Counted from the first letter of the stretch, positions 52,149-61,391 are shown. The stretch: DNA of 64,000 bases from Vibrio xiamenensis (GCF_900100015.1 NZ_FNDD01000004.1:62001-126000); one strand, 5' to 3'. The notes: a model not told the origin generated them from the sequence alone. Translations and numbers: made by a program.

Positions 52149-52171
52149 CCAAACCATAAACAGCGTAAGCA

Positions 52172-52200
52172 AAAACGCCCTCAATTGAGGGCGTTTTCTT
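52172..52200. terminator. Terminator of the GNAT/ATPase operon
   Basis: Perfect 26-base palindrome with arms AAAACGCCCTCAA (52172-52184) and TTGAGGGCGTTTT (52185-52197), then CTT. Serves the plus-strand operon; the opposing ROK gene ends at 52286. Confidence 0.9.
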
Positions 52201-52285
52201 AGGCATAGCGTTGTGAGTAATCGCTTGTTTAATCATGGTTTTAAGCCATTCATTACAGCTTAAAAATGCTTCGCGACTTAACAGC

Positions 52286-53416
52286 TTATTTATCGTTATC
52301 GATATCCGTCGCTAACATATCCAGCAAGCGGTTCACCGCAAACCCCGCTGCGCCTTGCGCCCACATATGCGATTCGGTGAGAAAGTGAATTGGCGTCACC
52401 TGCGGCGTGATACGCAAGCGATACTTCTGGAAACTCTGCAGCGCTTGGTCGAGTAAAATTCGCGACACGGTTTGCGGCTCCGTGGTCAAATAGATGATAT
52501 CGGGGTCAAAGGCGATGGACAAATTCGCCAACGAAACCCCAAGGTGATGACCAGCCGTGGTTAGGGTTTCCAAGGTTAATGGACTTGGGTTTTGCTCAAG
52601 CTCTTGTAACGTACGTGGGGGATTACGCTTATCGATACTTGGGTCATTTTCCCATAGATAGTGCAAAATCGCTCGCGACGAGGCAACATCTTCAAGCACT
52701 CGCTCTGTGCCATCTCCAATTAAACCGTTACCAATCTCACCAGCGTTGCCGTGACGACCACGATACAGCTGGCGATTGAGAATAATTCCGGCACCAATGC
52801 CTTGACCATAAGTGGCAATGATCGCCGAGTGGGCTTGACCAATTTGACCAAACACCACCGTCGCCAGCGCCAGAGCGTTGGCATCATTTTCGATAAACAC
52901 CGGAATCGAAAAGCGCTCACTGAGCTGAGCGGCGATATCAACATTGTTCCAGTCGAGCAAAATAGAGCGTAAGCAATAGCCAGAATCTGGGTCAACAATC
53001 CCAGAAATCGCTAGGCCAATCGCACCAATTTGACGCTGCGGCGCCGATGATTTCATAAACTTGGCTAACGCATCACCGAGCTGCTTAGGGGTGAGTTTTC
53101 CCGCCGGGATCTCCTGCTCGCTTATCAAGGTGCCGGCTAAATCCGTCATCACGATAAGATTTCGCTCAGCATTGAGCTGAACCCCAATCACGTAAGTAAA
53201 GTCTGGGTTGATTCCGAGTAAGGTTTTTGGCCTGCCCATCGAGACTTTACGCAGCCCTAGTTCGCGAATTATGCCTTTATTCAAAAGCTTATTGGTGGCT
53301 TGCGACACAGCCGACATACTCAGCGCACTACGCACCTTTAAGTCTGACTGGCTGATGGAAGCATGCTCCACAATCAAGCGCAGAATACGAGTTGTGATAG
53401 ATGGTGGTGTCGGCAT
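52286..53416 (-). CDS. ROK-family transcriptional repressor (NagC/XylR-type)
   Basis: Regulator, 376 residues. N-terminal winged helix (about 10-65): HASISQSDLKVRSALSMSAVSQATNKLLNKGIIRELG, then ROK domain with IGAIGLAISGIVDPDSGYCL and FIENDANALALA (the conserved ENDAN). The usual zinc-binding CxCGxxGCxE cluster is absent; the corresponding stretch reads NGLIGDGTERVLEDVAS. It follows the sugar kinase gene by 33 bases on the same strand and likely senses the sugar or its phosphate to control the cluster. Weak ribosome site before ATG 53416. Confidence 0.87.
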   Translation of the reverse strand: MPTPPSITTRILRLIVEHASISQSDLKVRSALSMSAVSQATNKLLNKGIIRELGLRKVSMGRPKTLLGINPDFTYVIGVQLNAERNLIVMTDLAGTLISEQEIPAGKLTPKQLGDALAKFMKSSAPQRQIGAIGLAISGIVDPDSGYCLRSILLDWNNVDIAAQLSERFSIPVFIENDANALALATVVFGQIGQAHSAIIATYGQGIGAGIILNRQLYRGRHGNAGEIGNGLIGDGTERVLEDVASSRAILHYLWENDPSIDKRNPPRTLQELEQNPSPLTLETLTTAGHHLGVSLANLSIAFDPDIIYLTTEPQTVSRILLDQALQSFQKYRLRITPQVTPIHFLTESHMWAQGAAGFAVNRLLDMLATDIDNDK

Positions 53417-53449
53417 AAATTTAGCTCAAAATGATTTCGTTTATGGTTG

Positions 53450-54328
53450 TTATGTGGTCGATAGCACAGGGGTGCGGGCTAATAAAAGTGCGCCATCTAG
53501 CGCGTCACCTTTGGCGGCAATCAGGGCGGCGCGGCTTTGCTCATCAAGCCAAGGCTCAATGGGTTTGGCAAGCCCGCCCATTAAAGTGGCGCCATTCTCG
53601 CCTTGCGCGGTTAAATAATCCAGTATTTGGTCGATTTCTCTTGCTGTCTGTCGCACAAGTCGCGTTGCAAGCGCATCGCCAAGCTCTGCGTGATGAAAAG
53701 AGGTTGGTGAGAATTGCCCCCAATCTGCTGGGGTTGCTTGGCTTACCCAACTGAGCATCTGCTCCGGCGAATGGGAAAAATAGTCCATAACTTCATGCGT
53801 AAACGCACTAGGTGGTAATAAATTCTCATGGGCTTGCAGCGCACAACGCACCGCGCGGCGCCCTAACGTCGCGCCAGAACCTTGATCGGCGAGATCAAAC
53901 CCCCAACCGCCGACTTGGCGAAATTCAGCACCGTCCCAACGCACGCCCTGACTTCCGGTGCCAGCGATCAGCACCGCGCCAGCGTCCCCTAAATGGGCGC
54001 CGATGCAAGCAATCTCCGCATCAGAGAGCACTTGCAAACTGGCAAAACCAGTCAGCATTTTTTCTGCGCGTAGGCGATACGACTCAACGTTCGCCCCCGC
54101 CAGCCCCAGTACCACGCTGGTTTGAGCAGAAGATTCTAGCGCTAAACCGGCTTGCGCATAGGTACCAGAAATCAAACGGCTCACCGTTTCTAAAGCTTTA
54201 TCAAAATTCGAATAAATGTTGGCTGAGCCAGCCTCGCATTCGGCGAGCACAGTGCCATCCGCTCGTGTCAGACGTGCTCGGCAGCGAGTGCCTCCGCCAT
54301 CCACACCGATAAAATATTGACAGTCCAA
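53450..54328 (-). CDS. BadF/BadG-family sugar kinase (glucosamine/GlcNAc kinase-like)
   Basis: ATP-dependent kinase of the ASKHA superfamily, 292 residues. Phosphate-1 motif YFIGVDGGGTRCRARLT at the start, GLAGANVES near 95, ADQGSGATLGRRAVRCAL near 145 and the adenosine motif ATLMGGLAKPI near 240. It resembles the Vibrio glucosamine-specific kinase and GlcNAc kinases. TTG start codon with AAGGAGAG 6 nt upstream; no ATG lies closer to the conserved start. With the ROK repressor it forms a leftward operon; it probably phosphorylates the imported or released amino sugar. Confidence 0.83.
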   Translation of the reverse strand: MDCQYFIGVDGGGTRCRARLTRADGTVLAECEAGSANIYSNFDKALETVSRLISGTYAQAGLALESSAQTSVVLGLAGANVESYRLRAEKMLTGFASLQVLSDAEIACIGAHLGDAGAVLIAGTGSQGVRWDGAEFRQVGGWGFDLADQGSGATLGRRAVRCALQAHENLLPPSAFTHEVMDYFSHSPEQMLSWVSQATPADWGQFSPTSFHHAELGDALATRLVRQTAREIDQILDYLTAQGENGATLMGGLAKPIEPWLDEQSRAALIAAKGDALDGALLLARTPVLSTT

Positions 54329-54639
54329 ATTGTCTCTCCTTGCTCTCTTAGCGAGAAATCGGTCACATCCAAGTTGTCACCTCTAGCTAAAATAGGAAAA
54401 AACCATGACGATATCAATAAAAAAGATTCCATATAAATTAAGTTTTAATATTTTATAAAGTATAAATAACTGTTTTTTAATAATTAAAGTTAAAATGAAC
54501 AAAATACATTCAGCATAATTATTTATATTACTTTTTTTCGTGAACTAAATGGAGTAGATTAAATATCACTCATCCATTGATATGAATTGTCTTGCCAGAA
54601 TGGAGCTTGGCTCAAGACATCGCTGGCCAGGGAGGAAAA
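54329..54639. other. Very AT-rich gap before the Gfo/Idh gene
   Basis: About 310 bases, dominated by A/T tracts (for example TTTTAATATTTTATAAAG). It must contain divergent promoters for the kinase and the dehydrogenase, perhaps with ROK repressor sites. No gene seen. Confidence 0.5.
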
Positions 54640-55788
54640 ATGAAAGTAGCGATAATTGGATTAGGACATCGACTTTCTCACGTCGCCAAAGACATGAAGA
54701 AAGCCGACCCAGAATTTTCAATCACAGGTTATGTTGACCCAGCGCCCGCGGGGCTGGACAACTTACACCAATTTGGTATCGAACCCGGCCAATCTTATTC
54801 AAGCCTTGAAGAGATGTTGGAAGCTGGCGGTTTTGATTTACTGATGGTCGGCACACCGAACTTTTTGCACCTTGAGCATATTCGCGCCGGACTGCAAGCG
54901 GGTTACACCGTATTCACCGAAAAGCCTGTGGTTATCGATAAGGCTCAGAGCATCGAGCTGGCAAAACTGGTGCGCGAATACGGTGAAGACAAGATCATCG
55001 TCGGTTTGGTGCTACGCTATTCACCGCTCTATCAAGATTTGGTCAACGCCAAAGCGCAAGGCGTATTGGGCGAAATTACTTCCATTGAAGCCACCGAGCA
55101 TATTCCACCATATCATGGCGCATTCTTTATGCGTGACTGGCGCCGAATGGAGAAATACGCGGGGCCGTATATTTTGGAAAAATGTTGCCACGATATCGAT
55201 CTCTACCAAGGCTTGGTGGGTGAACGCCCAGTTCGAGTTGCCAGCTTTGGCGGTCGCAAATCGTTTACCCCACAGCACACACCCACTGGCGCAGTGACCG
55301 CAGATTCGGAAATGTATCATACCAAGCCAAGCGGTTGGAGCAGCACCGATGCGGTGTTTGATAGTGATGCCGACATCATCGATTACCAAAACGCAATCAT
55401 CGAATATCAAGGTGGTGCGACGTTATCGTTTCACGCTAACTTGAACGTACCCGATGAGTTTCGCCGCTTCTGTGTGATCGGTACGGATGGCCAAGCTGAA
55501 GGCGATTTTGTGCGTAACTTCTTCAAACTGCACGATGCGCGCACCACAGATTGTTTAATCGACAAACAGTATGAAGGCAGCGCCTATGACGGCCATTACG
55601 GTTCAGATGAGTTAATGGCGCAAGAAGTGGTCAATCACATGCTACGCGGCACGCCGCTCAAAGTATCGGTGGTGGATGCTCTCGAAGCAGGCTTAACCGC
55701 GATTATGATCGATGAGGCGCGCAAACAAAAAGCCGTCATTGATATGACAGAGTGCTGGGCTGAATTTGACCAAGCGCTTGGCCGCTAA
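54640..55788 (+). CDS. Gfo/Idh/MocA-family oxidoreductase
   Basis: NAD(P)-dependent sugar oxidoreductase, 382 residues from ATG 54640 (GGGAGGAAAA before it). N-terminal Rossmann domain VAIIGLGHRLSHVAKDM, then the family EKP motif in VFTEKPVVIDKAQS (about residue 95), and the catalytic His in EKCCHDIDLYQGL near residue 182. C-terminal alpha/beta domain typical of the family. It is isolated as a single rightward gene at the end of the carbohydrate cluster. It would oxidise the phosphorylated or free sugar produced there; exact sugar unknown. Confidence 0.86.
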   Translation: MKVAIIGLGHRLSHVAKDMKKADPEFSITGYVDPAPAGLDNLHQFGIEPGQSYSSLEEMLEAGGFDLLMVGTPNFLHLEHIRAGLQAGYTVFTEKPVVIDKAQSIELAKLVREYGEDKIIVGLVLRYSPLYQDLVNAKAQGVLGEITSIEATEHIPPYHGAFFMRDWRRMEKYAGPYILEKCCHDIDLYQGLVGERPVRVASFGGRKSFTPQHTPTGAVTADSEMYHTKPSGWSSTDAVFDSDADIIDYQNAIIEYQGGATLSFHANLNVPDEFRRFCVIGTDGQAEGDFVRNFFKLHDARTTDCLIDKQYEGSAYDGHYGSDELMAQEVVNHMLRGTPLKVSVVDALEAGLTAIMIDEARKQKAVIDMTECWAEFDQALGR

Positions 55789-55821
55789 CCCAAGCATCGA
55801 GTCACAACCTCTCCCCCTATC

Positions 55822-55850
55822 ACGCCGCTGAAATAACAGCGGCGTTTTTA
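55822..55850. terminator. Bidirectional terminator after the Gfo/Idh gene
   Basis: Stem ACGCCGCTG (55822-55830), CAGCGGCGT (55837-55845), loop 6, T-run after. Serves also the opposing GNAT gene. Confidence 0.85.
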
Positions 55851-55858
55851 TGCCCAAC

Positions 55859-56332
55859 TTAAACCAGCGACTTAACCAATACTGCTTCGACGTAACGATC
55901 GCCAGGTGTAAAATGCTCACCTTGGCGGCGATATCCCGCAGCAAGATAGTAATCGACTAGGAATGGGTGTTGGCTTGGCGTTTTGAGGGTCAGATGCGTA
56001 TGACCAAGCGCTCGCGCCTCACTTTCAGCCAAATCGAGCAACGCTGAGCCGAGTTTTTGCCCCTTGCAGTTAGGATCAACCGCCAAGCGGCTTAGCACCA
56101 AGCCGTATTGTGGGTAATGACTGAGACGACACACGCCCAATAAAGCATTGCCACGCAGGCACAGATACACTTCATTACGCGCTATCCACTGCTGAACAAC
56201 CGCCAACTCAACCGTGGCAGCGCTAAACACAAAGGCATCAAGCGCATGACAACCAAACGCGCGATGCAATAGCGTCTGAACTGAGCAGGCATCAGCTGCA
56301 CTAGCAAGACGTAATTGAACAAGGTCAGACAT
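55859..56332 (-). CDS. GNAT-family N-acetyltransferase
   Basis: Small acetyltransferase, 157 residues from ATG 56332. Motif A is LAVDPNCKGQKLGSALLDLAESEARALG (acetyl-CoA loop, near residue 90), and the C-terminal FLVDYYLAAGYRRQG is motif B. N-terminal RLASAADACSVQTLLHRAFG is typical. Monocistronic between a Gfo/Idh gene and a SulP gene. Substrate unknown. TTG immediately upstream is an alternate start. Confidence 0.82.
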   Translation of the reverse strand: MSDLVQLRLASAADACSVQTLLHRAFGCHALDAFVFSAATVELAVVQQWIARNEVYLCLRGNALLGVCRLSHYPQYGLVLSRLAVDPNCKGQKLGSALLDLAESEARALGHTHLTLKTPSQHPFLVDYYLAAGYRRQGEHFTPGDRYVEAVLVKSLV

Positions 56333-56489
56333 CAAAAAGTTTCTTTAACCCGCTTCTAAGTGCATTTATTCTCTAGCAAAAACCATCTTGTTGCATGCAA
56401 AAAACCGCCATCATAGAAACAAACTAATCATTTGCCTAATTAGCGCATTCAGTAACTAGCTTATTTACGTAAACAACTGATTTAAGAAA

Positions 56490-58217
56490 CTAACGCAGGC
56501 ACTCGGCAAATGCTTTTTGGTGACACGGGTTGCAACGCTGTTTATCCACCACTCTTAGTAGCATCGCAATCGCCGCTTGAGGAGTCGCGAATAACCGCGC
56601 TTCGCCGATTTTGTCCAGATAGCCGCTGTCTTTAAGTTCATCAATGACTGCATGTTTTAGAGCGATGATCGCTAGGTAACCGCCGGCGGATTCAAGTCGC
56701 TGCGCTTCTTGCTCAAGCATTTGCGCTCCTGCCAAATCAATAAAGTTAATCCCTGAGCCGATCATCAACACCAGCGTATTGCCGCTTGATGTTAATTCAC
56801 GAAGTCGGCGCTGCACATGGTCGGCAGAGCCAAAAAACAGTGAGCCATCGACTCGAATCAGTTTGATTTGCGGGCACCAGTCAGACTGCTTAAGGCCGAT
56901 TTGGTTAAGTTGCTGGTGAAACGAAGCCTCTTGCGCGGTCAGCTCAAGTACGCGTGGGCGCGAGGTACGGCGTAAATACAGCACCAAAGACAACATCACG
57001 CCGACATAAATGGCAAACTCCAGTTCGATAAACAGCGTCGACAGGAAGGTCGCAGCCAGCACCGCCACTTCGTTATAATTCGCGCGCAAAATCTCTTTAA
57101 TATGTTTGAAATCAAACAAGTTCCACGCAATCAGCATAATCGAACCGGCAATCGCTGGCATCGGCAAATAAGCAGTGACGTCTGGAATGAACACCACAAT
57201 CAGCGCTAGCAGCAGCGAGGAGAATATCGCCGCCAGAGGTGTCTGCGCGCCAGCGTCATAATTGGCGCCAGAACGAGTAAATGACCCAGAGCCAACAAAA
57301 CAGCCGAAAAACGCGCCAACAAAATTAGACAGCCCTTGGCCAACAAACTCTTGGTTACCATTAATGCGCTGACCTGAGCGTAGTGAAATGGCGCGCGCAA
57401 TCGACACCGCTTCAATCAAGCCAAGCATGGCGATGGCTAAAGCGCCAGATGAGAGCGTTTTAACGGCGCCGGCACTGAATTGCGGGGTAGCAAAAGATGG
57501 CAGTTCGCTCGGTAAAGCCCCCACCAAAGCCACACCACGTTGGGGGCCGTCTATCGCCCAGCTCAGCAAGCTCGCCGCGCCAAGACCGAGTAACAGATGT
57601 GGTAACTTGCGGCTGATACGTCGCGCAATCACACTAATGATGAGAGATACCGCGCCAACCGCCAACGACAAACCGTGAGTATTCGGAATTTGCAGTGCAA
57701 TCGCCTGCAGTTCATCCACCAGCGACAAACCGCTAGCAATTTCAACGCCGAGTAGATGTTGCAACTGACTGGCGGCGATTAACACCGCGGCACCTGCGGT
57801 AAAACCAATCACCACAGTGTGAGAAATGAAGTTGACTAAGCTACCAAGGCGCAGCGCTCCCATCGCCAATTGAATCACGCCAACCATTAGCGTGAGCGTG
57901 ACCGCTTGTTGAATGTAATCCTCTGCGCCGTTCGCCAGCGGGCTAATGACACTCATCAGTACAATCGAAAGTGCCGCTGTCGGCCCCGACACCATATGAT
58001 GGGAAGAGCCAAACAGCGATGCCAAAATGCACACCACAATCGCCGAATACAAACCATATTCAGCGGGCAAACCGGCAATCAACGCGTAAGCCACCCCTTG
58101 CGGCAATGCGATCACCGCGCCGGTGATCCCCGCCAGCAGATCTTTTCCGAACATCGCTTGGTTGATTTCTCTGCCCCACTGTAAAAAGGGCAGTAATTTC
58201 ACTAAATTGGCGGGCAT
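56490..58217 (-). CDS. SulP-family anion transporter with STAS domain
   Basis: Inner-membrane anion transporter (sulfate, bicarbonate or dicarboxylate class), 575 residues. SulP core (about 20-430) with LLAGITGAVIALPQGVAYALIAGLPAEYGLYSAIV and FVGQGLSNFVGAFFGCFVGSGSFTRSGAN signatures; C-terminal STAS domain (about 445-550) with IRVDGSLFFGSADHVQRRL and MIGSGINFIDLAGAQML. AGGAA precedes ATG 58217. Divergent from a LysR-type regulator that may control it. Substrate not deducible. Confidence 0.9.
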   Translation of the reverse strand: MPANLVKLLPFLQWGREINQAMFGKDLLAGITGAVIALPQGVAYALIAGLPAEYGLYSAIVVCILASLFGSSHHMVSGPTAALSIVLMSVISPLANGAEDYIQQAVTLTLMVGVIQLAMGALRLGSLVNFISHTVVIGFTAGAAVLIAASQLQHLLGVEIASGLSLVDELQAIALQIPNTHGLSLAVGAVSLIISVIARRISRKLPHLLLGLGAASLLSWAIDGPQRGVALVGALPSELPSFATPQFSAGAVKTLSSGALAIAMLGLIEAVSIARAISLRSGQRINGNQEFVGQGLSNFVGAFFGCFVGSGSFTRSGANYDAGAQTPLAAIFSSLLLALIVVFIPDVTAYLPMPAIAGSIMLIAWNLFDFKHIKEILRANYNEVAVLAATFLSTLFIELEFAIYVGVMLSLVLYLRRTSRPRVLELTAQEASFHQQLNQIGLKQSDWCPQIKLIRVDGSLFFGSADHVQRRLRELTSSGNTLVLMIGSGINFIDLAGAQMLEQEAQRLESAGGYLAIIALKHAVIDELKDSGYLDKIGEARLFATPQAAIAMLLRVVDKQRCNPCHQKAFAECLR

Positions 58218-58346
58218 CTACTGGTTCCTCATAACATTGCTAGGCCAATTTAGATATAATTCCATCACGCGTAAAACGAAATAAACTGGCCGTCACAACC
58301 AATATTTTCGAATCTTACTTTCGACCCAATATGGAGCGTTCTAACC

Positions 58347-59189
58347 ATGGATATGGTGCTGCTAAAAACCTTTCTTGAAGTGAGCCAAACCCGCAATTTT
58401 GCAAAAGCAGCTGACAAACTGTGCGTCTCGCCATCGACCATCAGTGCGCGAATTCGCCAGCTTGAAGAGCACCTGGGGATTTCGCTGTTTACTCGCAAGC
58501 ATCATCAAGTGTTGCTCACACCGGCCGGAGAGCGCATGGAGCGCCATGCGCACTTTATTTTGCAGGCTTGGGATCGCGCATACGAAGATACCGCGCTGAG
58601 CGAAAAGCACAAACGCCGCTTAGTGATTGCCGGTGTCGCAAGCCTCTGGGATGTGTTTTTGCAGCGCTGGCTCAATGATATCTACCGCGACTTTCCAACC
58701 CTGGGCATTCGCGCCGAAGAGAGTACTCCGCTACGCGTGGTCGACAAATTAGAAAAAGGCATGATTGATCTTGGCTTTCTCTACGAGCCGCCACTAATCA
58801 AGGGCATCGCTGTAGAAGAAATCACCAAAGTACAATTACAACTGGTCTCAAGTGAGCCTGAGCAAAACGTCGAACACGCGATTGGCGAAGGTTATATTCG
58901 CGTCGAATGGGGCAAAACCTTTGCCACTCTGCACGAAAGCTTTTTTCCCCAGCGATTATTAGCGCGAGCCCGAGTCAATAGCGGCGGTATTGCGCTTAGT
59001 TTGATTCGCTACTGCGGCGGCGCGGCTTATCTGCCCACTTCCGTGGTCAGTCCGCTGCTGGCAAGTGGCGAGCTACACAGCGTCGCTGATGCGCCCAATA
59101 TTGAAATGAAAGCCTACGCCGCATACCACGTGCGCAGCGAGCAAAGTGAACTGGTTAAAGAACTGCTGAGTCACGATCAGCATTTCTAG
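58347..59189 (+). CDS. HdfR-like LysR-family regulator
   Basis: Transcriptional regulator, 280 residues. N-terminal LysR HTH: LLKTFLEVSQTRNFAKAADKLCVSPSTISARIRQLEEHLG. Overall similarity to E. coli HdfR in the core (FLEVSxTRxFxxAA near the start and RVEWGKTF-like in the effector domain; about 279 residues there). GGAG lies 11 nt upstream of ATG. Divergent from the SulP gene (129-base gap) and upstream of pdxY. Flagellar-gene regulation known for HdfR cannot be assumed. Confidence 0.85.
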   Translation: MDMVLLKTFLEVSQTRNFAKAADKLCVSPSTISARIRQLEEHLGISLFTRKHHQVLLTPAGERMERHAHFILQAWDRAYEDTALSEKHKRRLVIAGVASLWDVFLQRWLNDIYRDFPTLGIRAEESTPLRVVDKLEKGMIDLGFLYEPPLIKGIAVEEITKVQLQLVSSEPEQNVEHAIGEGYIRVEWGKTFATLHESFFPQRLLARARVNSGGIALSLIRYCGGAAYLPTSVVSPLLASGELHSVADAPNIEMKAYAAYHVRSEQSELVKELLSHDQHF

Positions 59190-59310
59190 CCAAGCTTGTT
59201 AGTGTTTTGAACATGCTATGCCTTATGTTTACCCACATAATCCGAGCATTTAGAAACAGATAGCGATATCATTTGACTCTGCGGTGAGAGGCTGTATTTT
59301 GTTGCCGTAT

Positions 59311-59351
59311 TTTAAGTGTGCCTGCCTTAAGTGCCCTTCGGTGACTTAAGC
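59311..59351 (+). promoter_or_regulatory. TTAAG repeats and hairpin in the pdxY leader
   Basis: TTTAAG (59311-59316), CTTAAG (59326-59331) and CTTAAG (59345-59350). CTTAAGT and ACTTAAG can pair as a stem. Spacing (15 and 19) does not match the 11-base PmrA period. Possible leader structure; function unknown. Confidence 0.3.
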
Positions 59352-59375
59352 TATCGACTGTTAGTAGAGAAAATC

Positions 59376-60233
59376 ATGAACGGAATCTTATCCATCCAAA
59401 GCCATGTGGTATTTGGACACGCGGGCAATAGCTCGGCGGTGTTCCCTATGCAACGAATGGGGTTAGAAGTGTGGCCCATTCACACGGTGCAATTTTCAAA
59501 TCACACGCAATATCCACAAGGCTTTAGCGGCAAGAGTTTCGATTCTGAAGACATTCGTACTTTGGTCAAGGGCCTTGACAACATCGGCAAACTTAAAGAT
59601 TGCCAAGCGGTGATCTCCGGCTATCAAGGCAGCGCAGACCAATGCTTGGCCGTGGCGCAAGCCGTCGAACAGATTCGCGCCCAAAACCCAAACGCGCGCT
59701 ATGTGTGTGACCCTGTGATGGGCGACCCGCAAAAAGGCTGTATCGTCTCCGATGGCGTCGCTGAGCATTTGGTGCAAACGCTGATGCCGATGGCCGATGT
59801 GATCGTGCCCAACCAATTTGAGCTGACCGCATTTACTGGCGTTGAAATAAGCAACCTTGAGCAAGCCATCACCGCCTGTCGTAAGGCGTTGGATCTTGGT
59901 CCGAAAGTGGTGCTGGTGAAACACCTGCACTCGCTAGCGCAAGGCGTATTCAGCACCATTCTTGCCACCGAGCAAGGCTGCTATTTGATTGAGCGCCCGG
60001 AGCTGGAATTTGCCAAAGCGCCCGTCGGTGTTGGCGATCTGATCAGCGCTATTTTTACCGCCTGTTTGGTAAAAGGCATGGCCCCACTTGAGGCGTTTCG
60101 CCACACCAACAACGCGGTGTATGGCGTATTGGAAACCACTGCGAAACATGGTTCATGGGAACTGATGACAGTCTTTGGCCAAGAAGAGATCGTCAATCCA
60201 AGCCACGATTTCGCGCCGCAGCCAATTGGCTAA
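59376..60233 (+). CDS. pdxY: Pyridoxal kinase PdxY
   Basis: Ribokinase-family kinase forming pyridoxal 5'-phosphate in the salvage pathway, 285 residues from ATG 59376 (E. coli PdxY about 287). N-terminal [26 protein letters not shown] and DPVMGD near 110 with NQFEL near 145 are typical. The catalytic [10 protein letters not shown] motif (general base Asp in GxGD) lies near 224. Monocistronic, ending in its own terminator. Supplying PLP would suit the aminotransferases and other B6 enzymes nearby, but no link is shown. Confidence 0.92.
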   Translation: MNGILSIQSHVVFGHAGNSSAVFPMQRMGLEVWPIHTVQFSNHTQYPQGFSGKSFDSEDIRTLVKGLDNIGKLKDCQAVISGYQGSADQCLAVAQAVEQIRAQNPNARYVCDPVMGDPQKGCIVSDGVAEHLVQTLMPMADVIVPNQFELTAFTGVEISNLEQAITACRKALDLGPKVVLVKHLHSLAQGVFSTILATEQGCYLIERPELEFAKAPVGVGDLISAIFTACLVKGMAPLEAFRHTNNAVYGVLETTAKHGSWELMTVFGQEEIVNPSHDFAPQPIG

Positions 60234-60253
60234 CTTGCCAAGCAGCAACCACA

Positions 60254-60283
60254 AAAAAAGGAAGCCTTAGCTTCCTTTTTTAT
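60254..60283. terminator. Terminator of pdxY
   Basis: 12-bp stem AAAAAAGGAAGC (60254-60265) with GCTTCCTTTTTT (60270-60281), loop of 4, ending in a T run. Works both ways, so may also serve the opposing gene ending at 60299. Confidence 0.9.
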
Positions 60284-60298
60284 CGCTTAAATCAAGAC

Positions 60299-61225
60299 TT
60301 AACCGTAGATATCGTACGCACCTTCAATGGCGTGAATCAAGTCGACAATCAAAGTGTTATACGGCGTTGGCACACCATAGCGTTTGGCCTGCTCGACAAT
60401 CGCGCCGTTGATGGCATCAATTTCCATTTTGACGTGATTTTTGCGGTCTTGGTACATCGAAGAATAACCACCGCCTGCGGTTTCACACACACTCTTGACC
60501 ATTTCTAACGCTTCACGGCGGTCGAAATATGTGCCGTCTGCTTCCGCCACTTCAATCGCTTCATAGATTAAGCGCTTGGCAAAATCCCATGCGTGTTGGT
60601 TTTTAAGCATGTAACCAATCGGCGTTTGAGTAATGGCGGTAAAGGTATTGACCGACAAATTGACCAGCAACTTACTCCAGATAATGCGCTGAATGTCATC
60701 GGTCACATCAATCGCAAAACCTGCCTGTTCAAGTAGCTGCGCGGCGGTTTGAATCTGTTGTTCGGCGTTGAAATTGCTGCCAATCGTGGTCACGCCAGAA
60801 GCGGGATGCTTGATTTGGCCGCGGGTTAAGTTCACCGCGTTATGCTTACTAGTGCCGATAATAATATTATGTTTATCAACGTATTGTTCGATAAGCCTGT
60901 CGTTACCCGCGCCGTTTTGCAGTGTCATCACCAAGGTCGTAGGCTTAAATAGCGCGCGGTTTTGCTCCAGCGCCACTTGGGTGTAGGTGGATTTAACAAA
61001 CACAATCACCACATCCACCGCCTGCTCGCACTCACCGGACACATACGCCGACACACCGCTAAAGGTGCGTTGCTCGCCATTTGCCTCAGTCATCACAATG
61101 CCGCCTTGGTTGATCGCCTCAACCTGCTCTTTAAGCGCATCAATCATGATCACTTGATGATGCTGACTTAAATACGCGCCATACAGACAACCCATCGCGC
61201 CAGCGCCAATCACCGCAATTTTCAT
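60299..61225 (-). CDS. Ketopantoate reductase (PanE/ApbA) family oxidoreductase
   Basis: NADPH-dependent 2-dehydropantoate 2-reductase-like enzyme, 308 residues from ATG 61225. N-terminal Rossmann motif KIAVIGAGAMGCLYGAYLS; C-terminal helical domain with WSKLLVNLSVNTFTAITQ near residue 180 (the conserved Lys-Asn). ICTxx-type GGGYSSMYQD (near 255) and KMEIDAINGAIV are typical of the ApbA_C domain. Its position divergent from an XRE regulator and beside palindromes suggests a specialised 2-ketoacid reductase or other role rather than the housekeeping panE; either is possible. Confidence 0.83.
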   Translation of the reverse strand: MKIAVIGAGAMGCLYGAYLSQHHQVIMIDALKEQVEAINQGGIVMTEANGEQRTFSGVSAYVSGECEQAVDVVIVFVKSTYTQVALEQNRALFKPTTLVMTLQNGAGNDRLIEQYVDKHNIIIGTSKHNAVNLTRGQIKHPASGVTTIGSNFNAEQQIQTAAQLLEQAGFAIDVTDDIQRIIWSKLLVNLSVNTFTAITQTPIGYMLKNQHAWDFAKRLIYEAIEVAEADGTYFDRREALEMVKSVCETAGGGYSSMYQDRKNHVKMEIDAINGAIVEQAKRYGVPTPYNTLIVDLIHAIEGAYDIYG

Positions 61226-61253
61226 AACTCTTGATTTCCTTACACCATCACGC

Positions 61254-61273
61254 CGCTGACTCATGACTCAGCG
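61254..61273. promoter_or_regulatory. Pseudo-palindrome in front of the PanE-family gene
   Basis: CGCTGACTCATGACTCAGCG, a 20-base dyad with two mismatched positions, 29 bases upstream of the start at 61225. Possible operator. Confidence 0.4.
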
Positions 61274-61372
61274 CGCAACAAATAACCCAAGTGAATAGTT
61301 TGCAGTATATAAACGCCGCTCTATCGCCAGCAAATAGCAAAAGTTTCGTATCAAGAAACTTATTTTTGAGAT

Positions 61373-61391
61373 ATTCTCTTAGCAAGAGAAT
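61373..61391. promoter_or_regulatory. Perfect inverted repeat between the PanE-family and XRE genes
   Basis: ATTCTCTTAGCAAGAGAAT: 8-base arms, 3-base spacer. Midway between divergent starts (61225 and 61512), a good candidate site for the adjacent XRE regulator. Confidence 0.5.

Noticed and set aside
59311..59351. A third PmrA-type box in front of pdxY
   Set aside because: Half-sites are spaced 15 and 19 bases apart, not 11 as in the two accepted boxes.
61254..61273. Terminator for the PanE-family gene
   Set aside because: It lies upstream of that gene's start codon, not after its stop, and has no U tract.
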